Part shown: positions 49,898 to 60,077 of the stretch, piece by piece | How positions within the stretch are numbered: position 1 is the first letter of the stretch | Layout: each line of letters starts with the position of its first letter | NCBI RefSeq assembly: GCF_002272895.1 | Contig: NZ_MLAQ01000003.1 | Span: forward strand, 124,001-188,000 | Length of the DNA stretch: 64,000 bases | Direction of reading: 5' to 3' | Source: Helicobacter sp. 12S02232-10 | Lineage (GTDB): Bacteria > Campylobacterota > Campylobacteria > Campylobacterales > Helicobacteraceae | Position numbers and translations under genes: made by a program | The notes under the pieces: generated by a model | The model's input: only the letters and a program-made list of their open reading frames with translations | Told to the model about the DNA's origin: nothing | Databases searched by the model: none

Positions 49898-51673
49898 ATG
49901 GTAAGAATTACAGAGAATAGTTTGCGCGATGGGCATCAATCTCTGATAGCGACCCGAATGAGAACAGAAGATATGATAGAAGCAGCAAAGCTGTTTGAAA
50001 AAGTAGGGTTTTACAGCGTTGAAGTTTGGGGTGGGGCGACTTATGATACTTGCTTGCGTTATCTCAAGGAGGATCCTTTTGAACGATTGGCAACGTTTAA
50101 AGAAATCTTTAAAACGACACCTTTACAAATGCTTTTGAGAGGGCAAAACCTTGTAGGTTATAGACATTATGCAGATGATGTCATCAAGGAGTTTGTTGCT
50201 TTAAGCTCTCAAGCTGGAATGGATATTTTTAGAGTTTTTGATGCGTTAAATGATGCGAGAAATTTAAAAACCTCGATTGAAGCTGTAAAAAAACAAAATA
50301 AACACGTTCAAGGAGCAATTTGCTATACCGTTTCGCCTGTGCATACCATTTCTTCATTTGTCGCGTATGCTAAAGAATTAATGCATATGGGGTGTGATTC
50401 TTTAGCGATTAAAGATATGGCAGGATTGATAACACCGATGAATGCATTTTCATTGGTAAAAGCTCTTAAAGAAGAAGTAGGGGCAATGCTTAGCTTTCAT
50501 ACACATTCTACTGCAGGCTTTGCCTTTGGCTCACATATGAAAGCTTTGGAGGCGGGGGCAGATATCTTAGATTTATCTAATTCAGCGTTTGCTGAGGGGA
50601 CAAGCCACCCCTGTACCCAATCTATGGTCGCTGCACTTAAGGGTTCTGCGTATGATAGCGGTTTGGATTTGGAGAAGATGGAGCAGGCTGCAGAGATACT
50701 AAGGAAAAATAGAGCCAAATACAAAAGATTTGAATCCATTTATAATCAAATCGATACGCGAGTACTTCTTAGTCAGATTCCTGGGGGAATGATTTCAAAT
50801 CTTGCCAATCAACTTAAAGAACAAAATGCCTTAGATAAAATGGATGCGGTTTTAGAGGAGATACCAAATGTCAGGAAAGATTTTGGCTATCCTCCATTAG
50901 TGACACCATCGAGTCAGATTGTAGGGACACAGGCGGTTTTAAATGTTTTATCAGGGAGTCGTTATCAAAGCATTACTAAAGAATCGAAGAATTTGATACG
51001 AGGACTCTATGGAAAAACTCCCGCACCGATTTCCCAAGAGCTTCAAGATAGAATTTTAGGTGATGGTGAAAAGATATTTGATGGACGCCCTGCAGATTTG
51101 CTTGATAACGAGCTTCCAAAAGTCATTTCAGAAGCTAAAGAATTTGCAAAAAGCCCTACAGATATCATCTCATATGCAATGTTTGCAGGAGTAGCAAAAA
51201 CATTTTTAGAAGAGAGAAATTCTTGCAATCTCAAGCCTGAAAGCATTCAAGAAAGCGATGGAGATGGTTTAAAGGTTCCTAGTGAATTTGATGTAGATGT
51301 CAATGGAGAAAATTATCACGTTGTATTTTGCGGGGTGCATAAAGACTCCAAGACAATGAAACTCAAAATAGGCAATCAATCCAAAAATGTAGAATTTGGA
51401 AAAAAGAAAAATGAATCTCTTCCAAAAAACGATTTGAAGCCCCAAAGATGTTCGGATTTAAAAAACTCCTTAAAAGCTCCAATGCCAGGTGTCATCAACA
51501 GGCTTTGTGTAAAAGTTGGGGATTGTGTTAAAGAGGGAGATGTTTTGTGTATTTTAGAAGCTATGAAAATGGAAAATGAAATTTTGGCATTTATAGATGG
51601 AGAAATTAAAGAGATTTACGTGCAAGAAAATTCACAAGTCCAAAGTAATGATATTTTAATGGCGATAGAGTGA
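49898..51673 (+). CDS. pycB: Pyruvate carboxylase subunit B (biotin-carrying)
   Basis: 591 residues. HMGL-like carboxyltransferase domain from the start (N-S-L-R-D-G-H-Q-S, metal site), G-G-A-T-Y-D-T-C and R-V-F-D-A-L-N-D; metal-binding H-T-H-S near 205; C-terminal biotinyl domain with the E-A-M-K-M-E-N-E lysine near 556. It transfers CO2 from biotin to pyruvate (or is oxaloacetate decarboxylase alpha). The pycA biotin carboxylase is not in the window. H. pylori lacks this enzyme to my knowledge; Campylobacter has a two-subunit version. Confidence 0.9.
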   Translation: MVRITENSLRDGHQSLIATRMRTEDMIEAAKLFEKVGFYSVEVWGGATYDTCLRYLKEDPFERLATFKEIFKTTPLQMLLRGQNLVGYRHYADDVIKEFVALSSQAGMDIFRVFDALNDARNLKTSIEAVKKQNKHVQGAICYTVSPVHTISSFVAYAKELMHMGCDSLAIKDMAGLITPMNAFSLVKALKEEVGAMLSFHTHSTAGFAFGSHMKALEAGADILDLSNSAFAEGTSHPCTQSMVAALKGSAYDSGLDLEKMEQAAEILRKNRAKYKRFESIYNQIDTRVLLSQIPGGMISNLANQLKEQNALDKMDAVLEEIPNVRKDFGYPPLVTPSSQIVGTQAVLNVLSGSRYQSITKESKNLIRGLYGKTPAPISQELQDRILGDGEKIFDGRPADLLDNELPKVISEAKEFAKSPTDIISYAMFAGVAKTFLEERNSCNLKPESIQESDGDGLKVPSEFDVDVNGENYHVVFCGVHKDSKTMKLKIGNQSKNVEFGKKKNESLPKNDLKPQRCSDLKNSLKAPMPGVINRLCVKVGDCVKEGDVLCILEAMKMENEILAFIDGEIKEIYVQENSQVQSNDILMAIE

Positions 51674-52564
51674 TTATTTTGTTTTGAAGCAAATCGGCTT
51701 AAAGAGATTGATGAGACAAATCCCTGTTATTGCAATAATACCTCCGATGATTGTGCTTAAATCAGGGATTTCTCCCAAACTGATCCAAGAAAGCAATACT
51801 GCAAAAATTGGCACTAAAAGCATAAAACTTCCTCCCTTGTTGATTCCCAATACACTGATGCCTTTATAAAAAATAGTTGTTGCAAAAGTTGTGGAAAAAA
51901 GTGCTACGACTACCATACAGATCCAGAAATTTTTATCCAAACTTTGGGGATTTGGGAGACCAAAGATGAAAAATGATGGTAGAAAAACAACAAAACTAAA
52001 AATAGAGGAATAAAAATTTAGTGCAATTGCATTGATATGACTTGTGGCAGTTTTTGAAGAAAGATTGACACAAGCCCACAATAAAGCTGCCACTAAAAAA
52101 ATAATATTAAAAGGGGTAAAAAGGGAAGAGAAGCTATCTGCTTTCATTAAAAATGCCCCTGAAACAACTCCTAAAAAGAACCCGATTTTTTCACGCATAG
52201 ATAAAGTATTATGATAAATAAAGACCCCCATAATGGAAGCAAGTATAGGAGCTAAAGTCGTGACGATTACGCCTGCAATCCCAGCATTTCCAAAAGTAAG
52301 ACCCAGATAAAATACCGGTGTATAAAGTGCGTTAAAAATAGAAACTATAAGGATTGGACCCAAGCTTTTTTTGGGAGGCTTAAAAGGAATACGCAAAAAC
52401 ATCATTATAGGGATAAGGGAAAAAGCCACCAAAGCATAGCGGATAGAAGTGATTTCATAAGGAGAGAGATAAGTGACCATAATTTTTGAAAGAGGCCAAG
52501 AGAGCCCCCAAGACATCATCGCTAGAAGTAGTAAAAAACTAAAGAATAATTCTTTGTTTCTCAT
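51674..52564 (-). CDS. EamA-type drug/metabolite transporter
   Basis: About 296 residues from ATG 52564 (AAAGGA upstream); the frame is open to 52636. Ten hydrophobic segments in two EamA halves; the first has W-G-L-S-W-P-L-S-K and S-I-R-Y-A-L-V-A, the second S-L-G-E-I-P-D-L-S-T-I-I-G-G. Substrate unknown. Its stop directly abuts the convergent pycB stop with no room for a terminator. Confidence 0.85.
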   Translation of the reverse strand: MRNKELFFSFLLLLAMMSWGLSWPLSKIMVTYLSPYEITSIRYALVAFSLIPIMMFLRIPFKPPKKSLGPILIVSIFNALYTPVFYLGLTFGNAGIAGVIVTTLAPILASIMGVFIYHNTLSMREKIGFFLGVVSGAFLMKADSFSSLFTPFNIIFLVAALLWACVNLSSKTATSHINAIALNFYSSIFSFVVFLPSFFIFGLPNPQSLDKNFWICMVVVALFSTTFATTIFYKGISVLGINKGGSFMLLVPIFAVLLSWISLGEIPDLSTIIGGIIAITGICLINLFKPICFKTK

Positions 52565-52632
52565 CAAAATCCTTTTAATCCCATATTTATGTCGGTGCAT
52601 TATACCAATTATGGGAATTGGGATAAGTAAAA

Positions 52633-53442
52633 TCAATCTAAAAGAGGGTTTAAATTTTGAAGTTCTTTTAATTCTTTTTCTGTAAATCCAGCTTGCAGAC
52701 GCGCTTGAGTATTGAGAATTTTGCCTTTTAGGCGAAAAGCTCTAAATTTATACAGAAGTTCCTTAAAAGAATCTTTGTTTGGATTGGCATACCTCCACCA
52801 TTTATCCCCTTTTTTGACGTGTGAAATTTCATCATTTAAGATAATATCTAAGGCTTCTTTGATTTTTGATTTTATCGGATGTGATGTTGTTTGGATTTTT
52901 TGAGCAACAAAAGGATTGGCATCAAGTCCCATCGCCTCAAGACCGCGATGAACCAGTCCCATTCTCTCCATAAAAGAAGAGCAGGTAAGAACCATTGCTT
53001 GATGTAAATTATTATGAACGTTGAAATCGCCATAGAAAAATCCCAATTCTTTTAAAATTTCTTCCAACACAAGAAAATGTTTGATCTCTTCATCTGCGAC
53101 TTCAAGCCAATCTTGATAATATTGAAGTGGAAGATTTTTAAACCTATAAGCAGCATCTAAAGCCAGATCAATTGCGCTATATTCGATATGGACTATGGAG
53201 TGGATAATTTTGGCAATATTTTGAAGTGAGGAGAGCATTTTAGGGCGTGAAATTTTGGTTGGATGAATGATTTGGCAAAAATTCGCATACGAGGGTTGCG
53301 TTTGAATTTTTGCTTCGTGATGAGAATCAAAGTAAATTTTTTTTTCTAAAAAATCAGAATAAAAATCTCTAAAAGAAGCAATTTTAATTTGAGGATTAGA
53401 TTCAAACAAAATAGATTCAAGAGATGAGAAAAATTCTTTCAT
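52633..53442 (-). CDS. DUF455 ferritin-like protein
   Basis: 269 residues. H-I-E-Y-S-A-I-D-L-A-L-D-A-A-Y-R-F near 107-123, D-E-E-I-K-H-F near 137-143, and D-E-I-S-H-V-K-K-G near 215-223: the metal ligands of a ferritin-like di-iron fold (MiaE-like). Also M-G-L-V-H-R-G-L-E-A-M-G. Enzymatic role unknown. It ends 69 nt before the transporter start on the same strand. Confidence 0.85.
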   Translation of the reverse strand: MKEFFSSLESILFESNPQIKIASFRDFYSDFLEKKIYFDSHHEAKIQTQPSYANFCQIIHPTKISRPKMLSSLQNIAKIIHSIVHIEYSAIDLALDAAYRFKNLPLQYYQDWLEVADEEIKHFLVLEEILKELGFFYGDFNVHNNLHQAMVLTCSSFMERMGLVHRGLEAMGLDANPFVAQKIQTTSHPIKSKIKEALDIILNDEISHVKKGDKWWRYANPNKDSFKELLYKFRAFRLKGKILNTQARLQAGFTEKELKELQNLNPLLD

Positions 53443-53513
53443 TTTTTAATCTTTCCTATAAAAAATTAATCCAAAGATAAAATAATCTCCTATCAATTGA
53501 TTTTATCGGATTC

Positions 53514-55544
53514 TTAGGATTTGTGATTTGTTTTTGCTTCAATGCTTGCATAAATTTCATCAATATTTTTTTTCAACGAGTCTAAATCATAGATTCTTTT
53601 TTCCACCAAGATCGACTTTTCTTTTCCAAGTTCAAGAATACCTTCGTTCAATGCTGCAAAGATTTCATTCAATGAATCATCTTCCTCAAGCAATGTATGG
53701 GAATACTTACGAATTGAGAAATTTTCATCAATGATTTTATTGAGCTCTTCTTGAGTTGGCGCAGGAGCTTTTTTAACATAATGCATACTTGCGTGTTTGG
53801 AGTCTTTATAGATTCTTTGGAGTAAAATCGAGATAGTGTGTTTAATGCAAAGTTCGCGTGTGGATTCTAGGCGAGTGGCTATTTTGCAAAACAAAATTTG
53901 TATTTCTTTGCCTGATTCTAAAATGCATTCGATGAAATCAATCGCAATATTTTCATAGATCTTAGAAGCAAAAATACGCAAATTGTTATAATTAAAATCA
54001 CTCAAAATATTGTCTTTTTTTCGGATAAATTCGTTTTGTGCCTGCCATTTTTTAAGTTCGGCACTAAAATCATCAATGCATTTTTCAAAAGTCGAATCAA
54101 TATTCAAATTGAGTTTTGAAAATTTATAATTAAGTGCCTTATAAGTTCTATAAGGTCGGGATTTTGGATCAAGCAATTCTTGATAAATAGTTTGAGTGTC
54201 TATTTTATAGGTTGTATAGGTATCTTTCTTTCCTTTGAGGGTCTGAAGCAGGTTAGGATTTTGAAGAGATATGTTTATTTTTTCTGGATGGGTGTTGCTC
54301 AAGATGCTTTCAATAATATTATTGCGATCGCTTTCTAGGCTTTTAAAAAACAAATCGAGCTCTTCAAGAGTTTTTTCTTTCAAGTTTGCAAAAGTTTCTA
54401 AAAATGATTCGATTTGATTTTGGATCAAATTGAGGAGTTTTGAATAAATACCTGCTATTTGTGTGTAGTTTTTTTTGATTTTTTCAACCAAATAGAGTAA
54501 ATCTTCTTTGATACAATCCTCTTTTTGTTTTTTTGCTTCCCCAATAAGGTCACGTTGGAGTCGATCAAAAATGGCATCAAAATTTATTTGCTGGTCTTGG
54601 AGATAATTTGGAATTTCGGGAAGATTTTCATAAAACAGGCGTATATTTTGTCCTCCCTCATCAAAGGCTTTACTCAGAAATTCCAAGCGGTGCTTGAAGT
54701 CTTTTGATTTGATGGTACCATAGTCGTAGTAAAGTTTTTGCAGTTCTTTTTGTAGAAAAAATTCTTCATTAATTCCAAGCTCTCTATAAAGAATCATTGC
54801 AGATATGGGTAGAATATCACTAAAAACTTCCCCAAAATGTTCTTTAGCAAAATTCAGAGTAGGGATAATGTCTTCAGATTTTTCAAGTACATCAATGTGC
54901 GTGAGGACGCATATTGAGACGGAAGACTTTTTAGCGATATGAGATTTTAGAGCATTAAGCTCTTCAGCATTAGCAAGATCATCGATTCGATTCAGCCAAA
55001 TAAGGATTTCGCATTGGTTGATATTGAGTATGGTATTTTTAAGATTTTCTTCATCATTTAAGTCGATGTCGGGGTATTTGTAAATATTGAATTCCTTTAA
55101 TATCGGAATAGGGTATTTGATTTCGAAATAATTGATTTTATCAAGCTCCTCTTGGCTTAAGGAGTTTAGAGAAAGCGTATTAAGTCCTGCGGAGGTTTTG
55201 TTTTTATGGTGGGCGATAATTGATCTTGAATGCCCATAGCCGATAATGTAGGTTTTTTTGGAATGGAGTTGATCACTTGGAAGAATGTGGTTTTTTAAGA
55301 TGGTGTTGATGAAAGTAGATTTGCCATTGTCTCTTGCACCCATAATTGCCAATTTTAAGGGTTCTTTGGCTTTTTTATTGAGATTTTTTAAAAAAACCTT
55401 AAGTTCAGTAGAGGGAAAAAATTTTTCACGTGTGATTTTATAACTCACTTCTTTAAGCAAGCCTTTTAAATCGGATTCAAAATGCGGTGAAAGATTATTT
55501 TGAATCATTTCATATTGTTTGATAAAATCCGCAATATAGCTCAT
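53514..55544 (-). CDS. Bacterial dynamin-like GTPase, second of a pair (degenerate G motifs)
   Basis: 676 residues. P-loop G-A-R-D-N-G-K-S-T-F near 69-78; the G3 position reads K-Y-P-D-I-D-L-N in place of D-x-P-G; G4 T-H-I-D near 215. Long helical stalk after about 300 with coiled-coil-like segments. The start overlaps the partner gene by 4 nt. Campylobacter jejuni Cj0411/Cj0412 form such a pair, where the two proteins build a hetero-oligomer that tethers membranes. Cell role not proven, proposed in membrane integrity. Confidence 0.8.
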   Translation of the reverse strand: MSYIADFIKQYEMIQNNLSPHFESDLKGLLKEVSYKITREKFFPSTELKVFLKNLNKKAKEPLKLAIMGARDNGKSTFINTILKNHILPSDQLHSKKTYIIGYGHSRSIIAHHKNKTSAGLNTLSLNSLSQEELDKINYFEIKYPIPILKEFNIYKYPDIDLNDEENLKNTILNINQCEILIWLNRIDDLANAEELNALKSHIAKKSSVSICVLTHIDVLEKSEDIIPTLNFAKEHFGEVFSDILPISAMILYRELGINEEFFLQKELQKLYYDYGTIKSKDFKHRLEFLSKAFDEGGQNIRLFYENLPEIPNYLQDQQINFDAIFDRLQRDLIGEAKKQKEDCIKEDLLYLVEKIKKNYTQIAGIYSKLLNLIQNQIESFLETFANLKEKTLEELDLFFKSLESDRNNIIESILSNTHPEKINISLQNPNLLQTLKGKKDTYTTYKIDTQTIYQELLDPKSRPYRTYKALNYKFSKLNLNIDSTFEKCIDDFSAELKKWQAQNEFIRKKDNILSDFNYNNLRIFASKIYENIAIDFIECILESGKEIQILFCKIATRLESTRELCIKHTISILLQRIYKDSKHASMHYVKKAPAPTQEELNKIIDENFSIRKYSHTLLEEDDSLNEIFAALNEGILELGKEKSILVEKRIYDLDSLKKNIDEIYASIEAKTNHKS

Positions 55545-57835
55545 TTGCCTCCCTTTAATTCTTTGATCTGTGTAAGAATGGTATCTTGAAGAGCTTTAAA
55601 GTGTTCAATTTGTTTGGATTTTTCTTTTTCATCAAGATCTTGATGTGGGGTACAGGAGTTTATAATGACAAATTGCATTGATTCTATCATTTTATTGATA
55701 TGATTTAAAAAGATAGTTATTCCGATCTGTATTTTTTCTTCTAAATAAACAATAATATTTTTATAGCTAAGATCAAAAGCTTTGTCGATATTTTTTTGAA
55801 TGTCTTTGAGTTTTGCCCCATCGCGCAAAATATGATTGATGTATTTTTTAAGTTCTTCGGTATAAAGGTTGAGGTCTCCTTCTGTGTATTGGTATTTGGT
55901 TGTTTTGAGAATGTTTTTTTGATAAAGCTTGATTAAATCAAATTCAAGACTGTCTGATGGAATAAAAGCATACGATTGATTGATGCCTTCAATGAAATGT
56001 TTCATTTTTTTATTAAAGTCTTCTTGCGTTTTTTCTATAAGGTATTTGAGGCTGTCTTTAAGGTTGTTTGCTATGATGTCTTCAAGTCTTGAAGCATTCA
56101 CATAGTTGTTTTTTGAGGCTTCATAAGAAATGAAATCAATCAAGTGTTCTTTGAGATTGAGCCCTAAATCTTTGATTTTGATTTTTGAGTTTTGTGCGCT
56201 TGCCTCAATCGCTTTTACGATTTTTTCTGCGGATTCAAGGATTTCTTTTTGGGCATTTTCGAGTTTTTTGCTCAAATCTGAAATTTGCATTTTCTCAGCA
56301 GTATTTTCAAGCAATTGCAGGTATTTTTTTATCGTCCATTCTAAAATAGCATAGGTGTTTAAAAGCAAGTTTTTGGAATAGTTGGTCGGTTGTTTGAAAA
56401 TGATTTCATTGATATAATCTTCAAGTGCGACTATGCCCGTATCCTCTAAATCATACCCTCTTGATAGTGCTTCATCAGAGCGTCCTGTTCGATGTAAGAG
56501 TGCAAGCGTGCTTGAAATAGGGATAAAGTCGATTTTTGAGATATTTTTCTTAAGGATTTTGGGGTGGTAGGTTTGTAGTTTTTGGACTTCTTCGATGATA
56601 TTTTGGCTTAGATTTTTTAAATCCGGCAAGCTCACAAGATCAGAACGCGTGAAAATAATCAAGATTTTTTCGAGATTTTCATAATGGATAATATTGGAGA
56701 GAAATTCAATGTCTTTTTGCGAGATTGGCTTAGAAGCATTGATTAGATAAAGCGTGATAACGCTTTGTGAAAGCGAATTTTCGGTTTGATGGGTTTTGTA
56801 ATTAAATCTTGTATTGATATTGGGAGTATTGACAAAAACAAGATTGTTTTTTAAAAATTCCATTGAAGAATAAATCGTGATTTCTTTAACTAGATATGAA
56901 ATTTTTGAATAATGCTCACTGCTTGCATAGGTTTTGATTTCTTCGGGCTTGATTTCTTTCACAAATCCTGTTTGAGTAATGCAAGAATCAATATAATTGC
57001 CAAAAGATTTTCGGCTCTCGACAATAGAAGCGTTTAAATCATCATCGAAATATAAATTTTCAAGCAACCGATCCCATTCGTTTTGAGTGAGAAATTTTAT
57101 CTCTCCTTTTGGTTTGGGATTGTAAGTGATTGTGATTTTATTGGTGGATTCAGGGATGGCTGAAATGGGTAGAATTTCTTCGTAGAGGAGTGCATTTAAG
57201 AGGGTTGATTTTCCTGATTTTGCGATACCACAAAGTGATATTTCAAATTTTGTATTGAGGATTTTATCAATTTGATTTTTCATAATATCTTCAAGCCAAA
57301 TTGGTGCATTTGTGGCATTTTTTGTTTTTTTAAAAATGTCTTGAATGGTTTGGAGATGTTGATGAAACCAACTTGATTGAATGTCAAAAGGTTTTATTTT
57401 TTTATTTTTTGGGGCTTTATTGTGTTTTTTGAGCGTACCACTTAGACTATGAATTTTATGTTTAAAACTTGTTTTGATACATTGTTCTTCTTCATACAGA
57501 ATGATGCCTTCGGTTTTGAGTGTATTTAAGTGTTCAAATATTTCTTGAATCATCTTAAGGCTATTTTTGCTTTGGATGAAGTCCAGCACTGATTTTTGAA
57601 GCGATTGGATATTATTCTGGTTCGCATTGACACCGAATTTTTGGAGCAAATCCTGAAACAACGGCGTATTCAGAAATATATTTTTATTTCTATTGTTATA
57701 TGACAATATAATTGCAAAAATTTCTTCAGCAGAAGACAAATCTATAGACGTGAGATTTATATTTAAATCTTGAGGGGTTTCTTGAGAATAAACCAGAGAG
57801 AAAAAATATTCTGCAATATCGTCTTTTGTTCCCAT
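55541..57835 (-). CDS. Bacterial dynamin-like GTPase, first of a pair
   Basis: About 764 residues from ATG 57835 (GGAAGGG upstream); a longer frame to 57910 adds a doubtful hydrophobic lead. N-terminal helical part, then G domain from about 215: P-loop G-I-A-K-S-G-K-S-T-L near 222-231, S-T-N-K-I-T G2 region, V-N-T-P-N G3, I-F-T-R-S-D G4. Helical stalk after 480. It precedes its shorter partner with a 4-nt overlap. Confidence 0.8.
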   Translation of the reverse strand: MGTKDDIAEYFFSLVYSQETPQDLNINLTSIDLSSAEEIFAIILSYNNRNKNIFLNTPLFQDLLQKFGVNANQNNIQSLQKSVLDFIQSKNSLKMIQEIFEHLNTLKTEGIILYEEEQCIKTSFKHKIHSLSGTLKKHNKAPKNKKIKPFDIQSSWFHQHLQTIQDIFKKTKNATNAPIWLEDIMKNQIDKILNTKFEISLCGIAKSGKSTLLNALLYEEILPISAIPESTNKITITYNPKPKGEIKFLTQNEWDRLLENLYFDDDLNASIVESRKSFGNYIDSCITQTGFVKEIKPEEIKTYASSEHYSKISYLVKEITIYSSMEFLKNNLVFVNTPNINTRFNYKTHQTENSLSQSVITLYLINASKPISQKDIEFLSNIIHYENLEKILIIFTRSDLVSLPDLKNLSQNIIEEVQKLQTYHPKILKKNISKIDFIPISSTLALLHRTGRSDEALSRGYDLEDTGIVALEDYINEIIFKQPTNYSKNLLLNTYAILEWTIKKYLQLLENTAEKMQISDLSKKLENAQKEILESAEKIVKAIEASAQNSKIKIKDLGLNLKEHLIDFISYEASKNNYVNASRLEDIIANNLKDSLKYLIEKTQEDFNKKMKHFIEGINQSYAFIPSDSLEFDLIKLYQKNILKTTKYQYTEGDLNLYTEELKKYINHILRDGAKLKDIQKNIDKAFDLSYKNIIVYLEEKIQIGITIFLNHINKMIESMQFVIINSCTPHQDLDEKEKSKQIEHFKALQDTILTQIKELKGGK

Positions 57836-57947
57836 ATCACCCTTCCGACAAAGTTTTGCATAACATATAAATGCATTTGTAAATAATAACACAGGAATAA
57901 GTAAAATCAATAAATCCCGACCAAATTAATTATCTATTATAGTTAAA

Positions 57948-58150
57948 GTCGCAAAAAATTTTATAAATTAAGCTTACTTGAAATTATAATCGATTAATAT
58001 GCATTTGATTCCTTATAAAAGACTCTATTTTAGTATAGGAAAAATTTATTTAACTATATTTAAGATAACTCCTTATAAAATAGAAAATAATTTTGTAAAA
58101 GCTTTAAGGTATCAAAGACATTAAGAGCAAGGAATAAGATAAAAAATGTT
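57948..58150 (+). repeat. Upstream region of tpsA, copy 1
   Basis: Aligns over about 200 nt with 62481-62696. Shared blocks include ATCGATTAATATGCATT, TCTATTTTAGTATAG, TTTAAGATAACTCCTTATA and GATATCAAAGACA-like segments up to the start codon region and AAAAATGTT. Divergence is scattered, so the duplication is not recent. Confidence 0.8.
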
Positions 58151-58351
58151 GGCACAAATATTGATTCCAAAAGCACTTTTATAAGGGCTAAAAATCTTTA
58201 TAACACATCTGTGCAAAATTCATCGTATGCTGATTTTATTTCTGACATTCAAACAAGCTCCCATATTTTGGGTATAAAAACAGATGCTGACCTTTCCTAT
58301 CAAAGTTCGATAACAATTGGAGTAAAGATGGGATGCAGAACAATGCAATAA
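58139..58351 (+). pseudogene. Remnant of an FHA-like exoprotein (tpsA)
   Basis: The start codon position is ATA (58139-58141) where the intact copy has ATG; codons 2-4 (K-N-V) are kept, then the frame jumps to G-T-N-I-D-S-K-S-T-F-I-R-A-K-N, an FHA-type repeat, and ends at TAA 58349-58351. So an internal deletion joined the leader to a distant repeat part and the start was lost. Confidence 0.75.
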
Positions 58352-58492
58352 AATGACAGCAAAATAAAACTCCAAAAAAGATAAACCAAATGAAACGCAT
58401 AAAATTCGCATTATTAAGCGAGATTTTATATTGGCATAGTAGATTGAGATTTTTATCAAGTTAAAGGGTATGAAATCAAATAATGCAACGAT

Positions 58493-58535
58493 AAATTCAT
58501 AGCAATCGCATAAGGAATGCTATGAATTTTGATTT
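58493..58535. terminator. Inverted repeat/terminator beside ppiA
   Basis: AAATTCATAGCA (58493-58504) and TGCTATGAATTT (58518-58529), perfect 12 bp, 13-nt loop; T-rich on the plus side. May end transcripts of the remnant region and ppiA. Confidence 0.55.
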
Positions 58536-58549
58536 TCTTTGTTTTGAAG

Positions 58550-59056
58550 TCATTGTAATGTGGGTTTGCTTTCCATAATGCAGATACTTTCAATGATATC
58601 GTTTTGTTTGAGTGAATCTAGGATATCCAAGCTTTTCTTATCATCAGGCTGAATTTGTCCAAATACGGTATGTTCGCCATCCAAATGAGGCAAATCGACA
58701 AAGCACAAGAAAAATTGGCTTCCTCCAGTATCTCTCCCAGCGTGAGCCATCGACAAAGAACCTTTTTTGTGTCGGTTAGGATTATTTGTAAGCTCGCATT
58801 TGATGCGATAATTAGGACCTCCTGTTCCTGTTCCATTGGGGCAACCCCCTTGAGCGACAAATCCTTCAATGACGCGATGGAATTTTAGCCCATCATAAAA
58901 TCCATCTTTTGCCAAAAAGGCAAAATTCATTACGGTTTGGGGGGCATCATTTGGAAATAGTTTGACAAGGATATCTCCTTTTTTTGTCGTAATCAGTGCG
59001 TATTGAAGCTTATTTAATTCCTCTTGATTGATATCATAGGTTTTTAATTCTTCCAT
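58550..59056 (-). CDS. ppiA: Cyclophilin-type peptidyl-prolyl isomerase
   Basis: 168 residues, no signal peptide, so cytoplasmic. Signature F-H-R-V-I-E-G-F-V-A-Q-G-G near 59-71, S-M-A-H-A-G-R-D-T-G-G-S-Q-F-F near 101-115, H-L-D-G-E-H-T-V-F-G-Q near 124-134: the full active site. H. pylori has the same gene (HP1441) beside HP1440. It catalyses proline isomerisation in protein folding. Confidence 0.93.
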   Translation of the reverse strand: MEELKTYDINQEELNKLQYALITTKKGDILVKLFPNDAPQTVMNFAFLAKDGFYDGLKFHRVIEGFVAQGGCPNGTGTGGPNYRIKCELTNNPNRHKKGSLSMAHAGRDTGGSQFFLCFVDLPHLDGEHTVFGQIQPDDKKSLDILDSLKQNDIIESICIMESKPTLQ

Positions 59057-59164
59057 AAATTTTATTTTTCCTTATGTTTTTTTATGATTAAACTCATTTT
59101 TGATTTTACCGATTTTAGTCTGTGAAAACAAGATAAATAAAAATTTTGGATTAAAGATTACGAA

Positions 59165-60028
59165 GTGCGAAAGAAACTATATCCTTTTATCGGTTGCATT
59201 GTCGTCTTGGTTTTTATTTCTCATATTGCTTTGATGGCTTCTGAAGACGTCTTAGATGATGGAGATGGGTCTATTGAAACTGAAGTTACTCCAAAAGTGG
59301 ATTTTTCTCCCCAATCTTCAAAGGCTTTTAATTGGATATACAGCACTGTTATCATCACCGTGTATTTTGATGATGGGAGTTATCGTCAAGGTTTTGGAAT
59401 GTTATTAAAGGATGGGTTTTATTTGACTTCTTCAGAATTGACTTACAACGCTGGTTTGTATCCCAAAAAGATTTTTGCCAAAATGCAAGATGATAGTGCA
59501 AAACCTTTGATTTGTGTGGCAAAACTCCAATTAAAAGCTATGGATAGCGACAAGGGTTTAGCGTTGCTTAAAACCTCTTCTTTCACTGATGATTATTGCA
59601 ATACTCGAAGCGAAAGCTATTATCATAAGAGGATTTATGAAAAATATTGGAAAAATGTTTTTTCAAATATTCCGACAAAAAAACTTATCTTAGGTGGTCT
59701 TTATTTTCCCATACTTGAAGATACCGATACTTTTGGAGTCCGTAGAACCATTCCGCTAAAAGAAGAAAGCTATTATGATTATAGCTTGGAAAAAGAAGTT
59801 TTTTACGGCTACTCATTGCCTCTAAACTCTTATCAGAGATTCACTTTTGGAAAGCCTTATTTCAATAAAGATGGCGAGTTTTTGGGAATTTTTAGCATCA
59901 CTGCACAATCTTATTTGCCTGCTTTGATAAAAAAAGAGATTGTCCAAGATTTTATATGCGAACTGAAAAAAAAGAATATTTTTACCCGACATTCTTTGCC
60001 AAGTCGTTGTAAAGCCAATGGAGTATGA
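59165..60028 (+). CDS. HP1440-like exported protein with trypsin-like fold features
   Basis: 287 residues from a GTG with a weak site; signal/anchor about 5-25 (L-Y-P-F-I-G-C-I-V-V-L-V-F-I-S). Mature part: Y-S-T-V-I-I-T-V-Y-F-D-D-G-S-Y-R-Q-G-F-G-M-L-L, S-D-K-G-L-A-L-L-K, then F-T-F-G-K-P-Y-F near the end. These look like a trypsin-fold protein, but no H-D-S triad is clear, so probably not an active protease. Divergent from ppiA as at HP1440/HP1441. Confidence 0.65.
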   Translation: MRKKLYPFIGCIVVLVFISHIALMASEDVLDDGDGSIETEVTPKVDFSPQSSKAFNWIYSTVIITVYFDDGSYRQGFGMLLKDGFYLTSSELTYNAGLYPKKIFAKMQDDSAKPLICVAKLQLKAMDSDKGLALLKTSSFTDDYCNTRSESYYHKRIYEKYWKNVFSNIPTKKLILGGLYFPILEDTDTFGVRRTIPLKEESYYDYSLEKEVFYGYSLPLNSYQRFTFGKPYFNKDGEFLGIFSITAQSYLPALIKKEIVQDFICELKKKNIFTRHSLPSRCKANGV

Positions 60029-60077
60029 GAGCTCAAATCGATTGAATTTTAATCCAAAATAAGAGCGATCAGATGTT

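Larger units (their letters stand above)
57836..58549. other. Scar region of a former tpsA copy
   Basis: No intact gene. Contains a diverged copy (57948-58150) of the tpsA upstream region and a short remnant of the exoprotein (58139-58351), plus a terminator at 58493-58529. Confidence 0.7.

Noticed and set aside
58220-58459. Minus-strand open frame of 79 codons in the tpsA scar
   Set aside because: Antisense to the exoprotein remnant, no start signals, protein without recognisable features.
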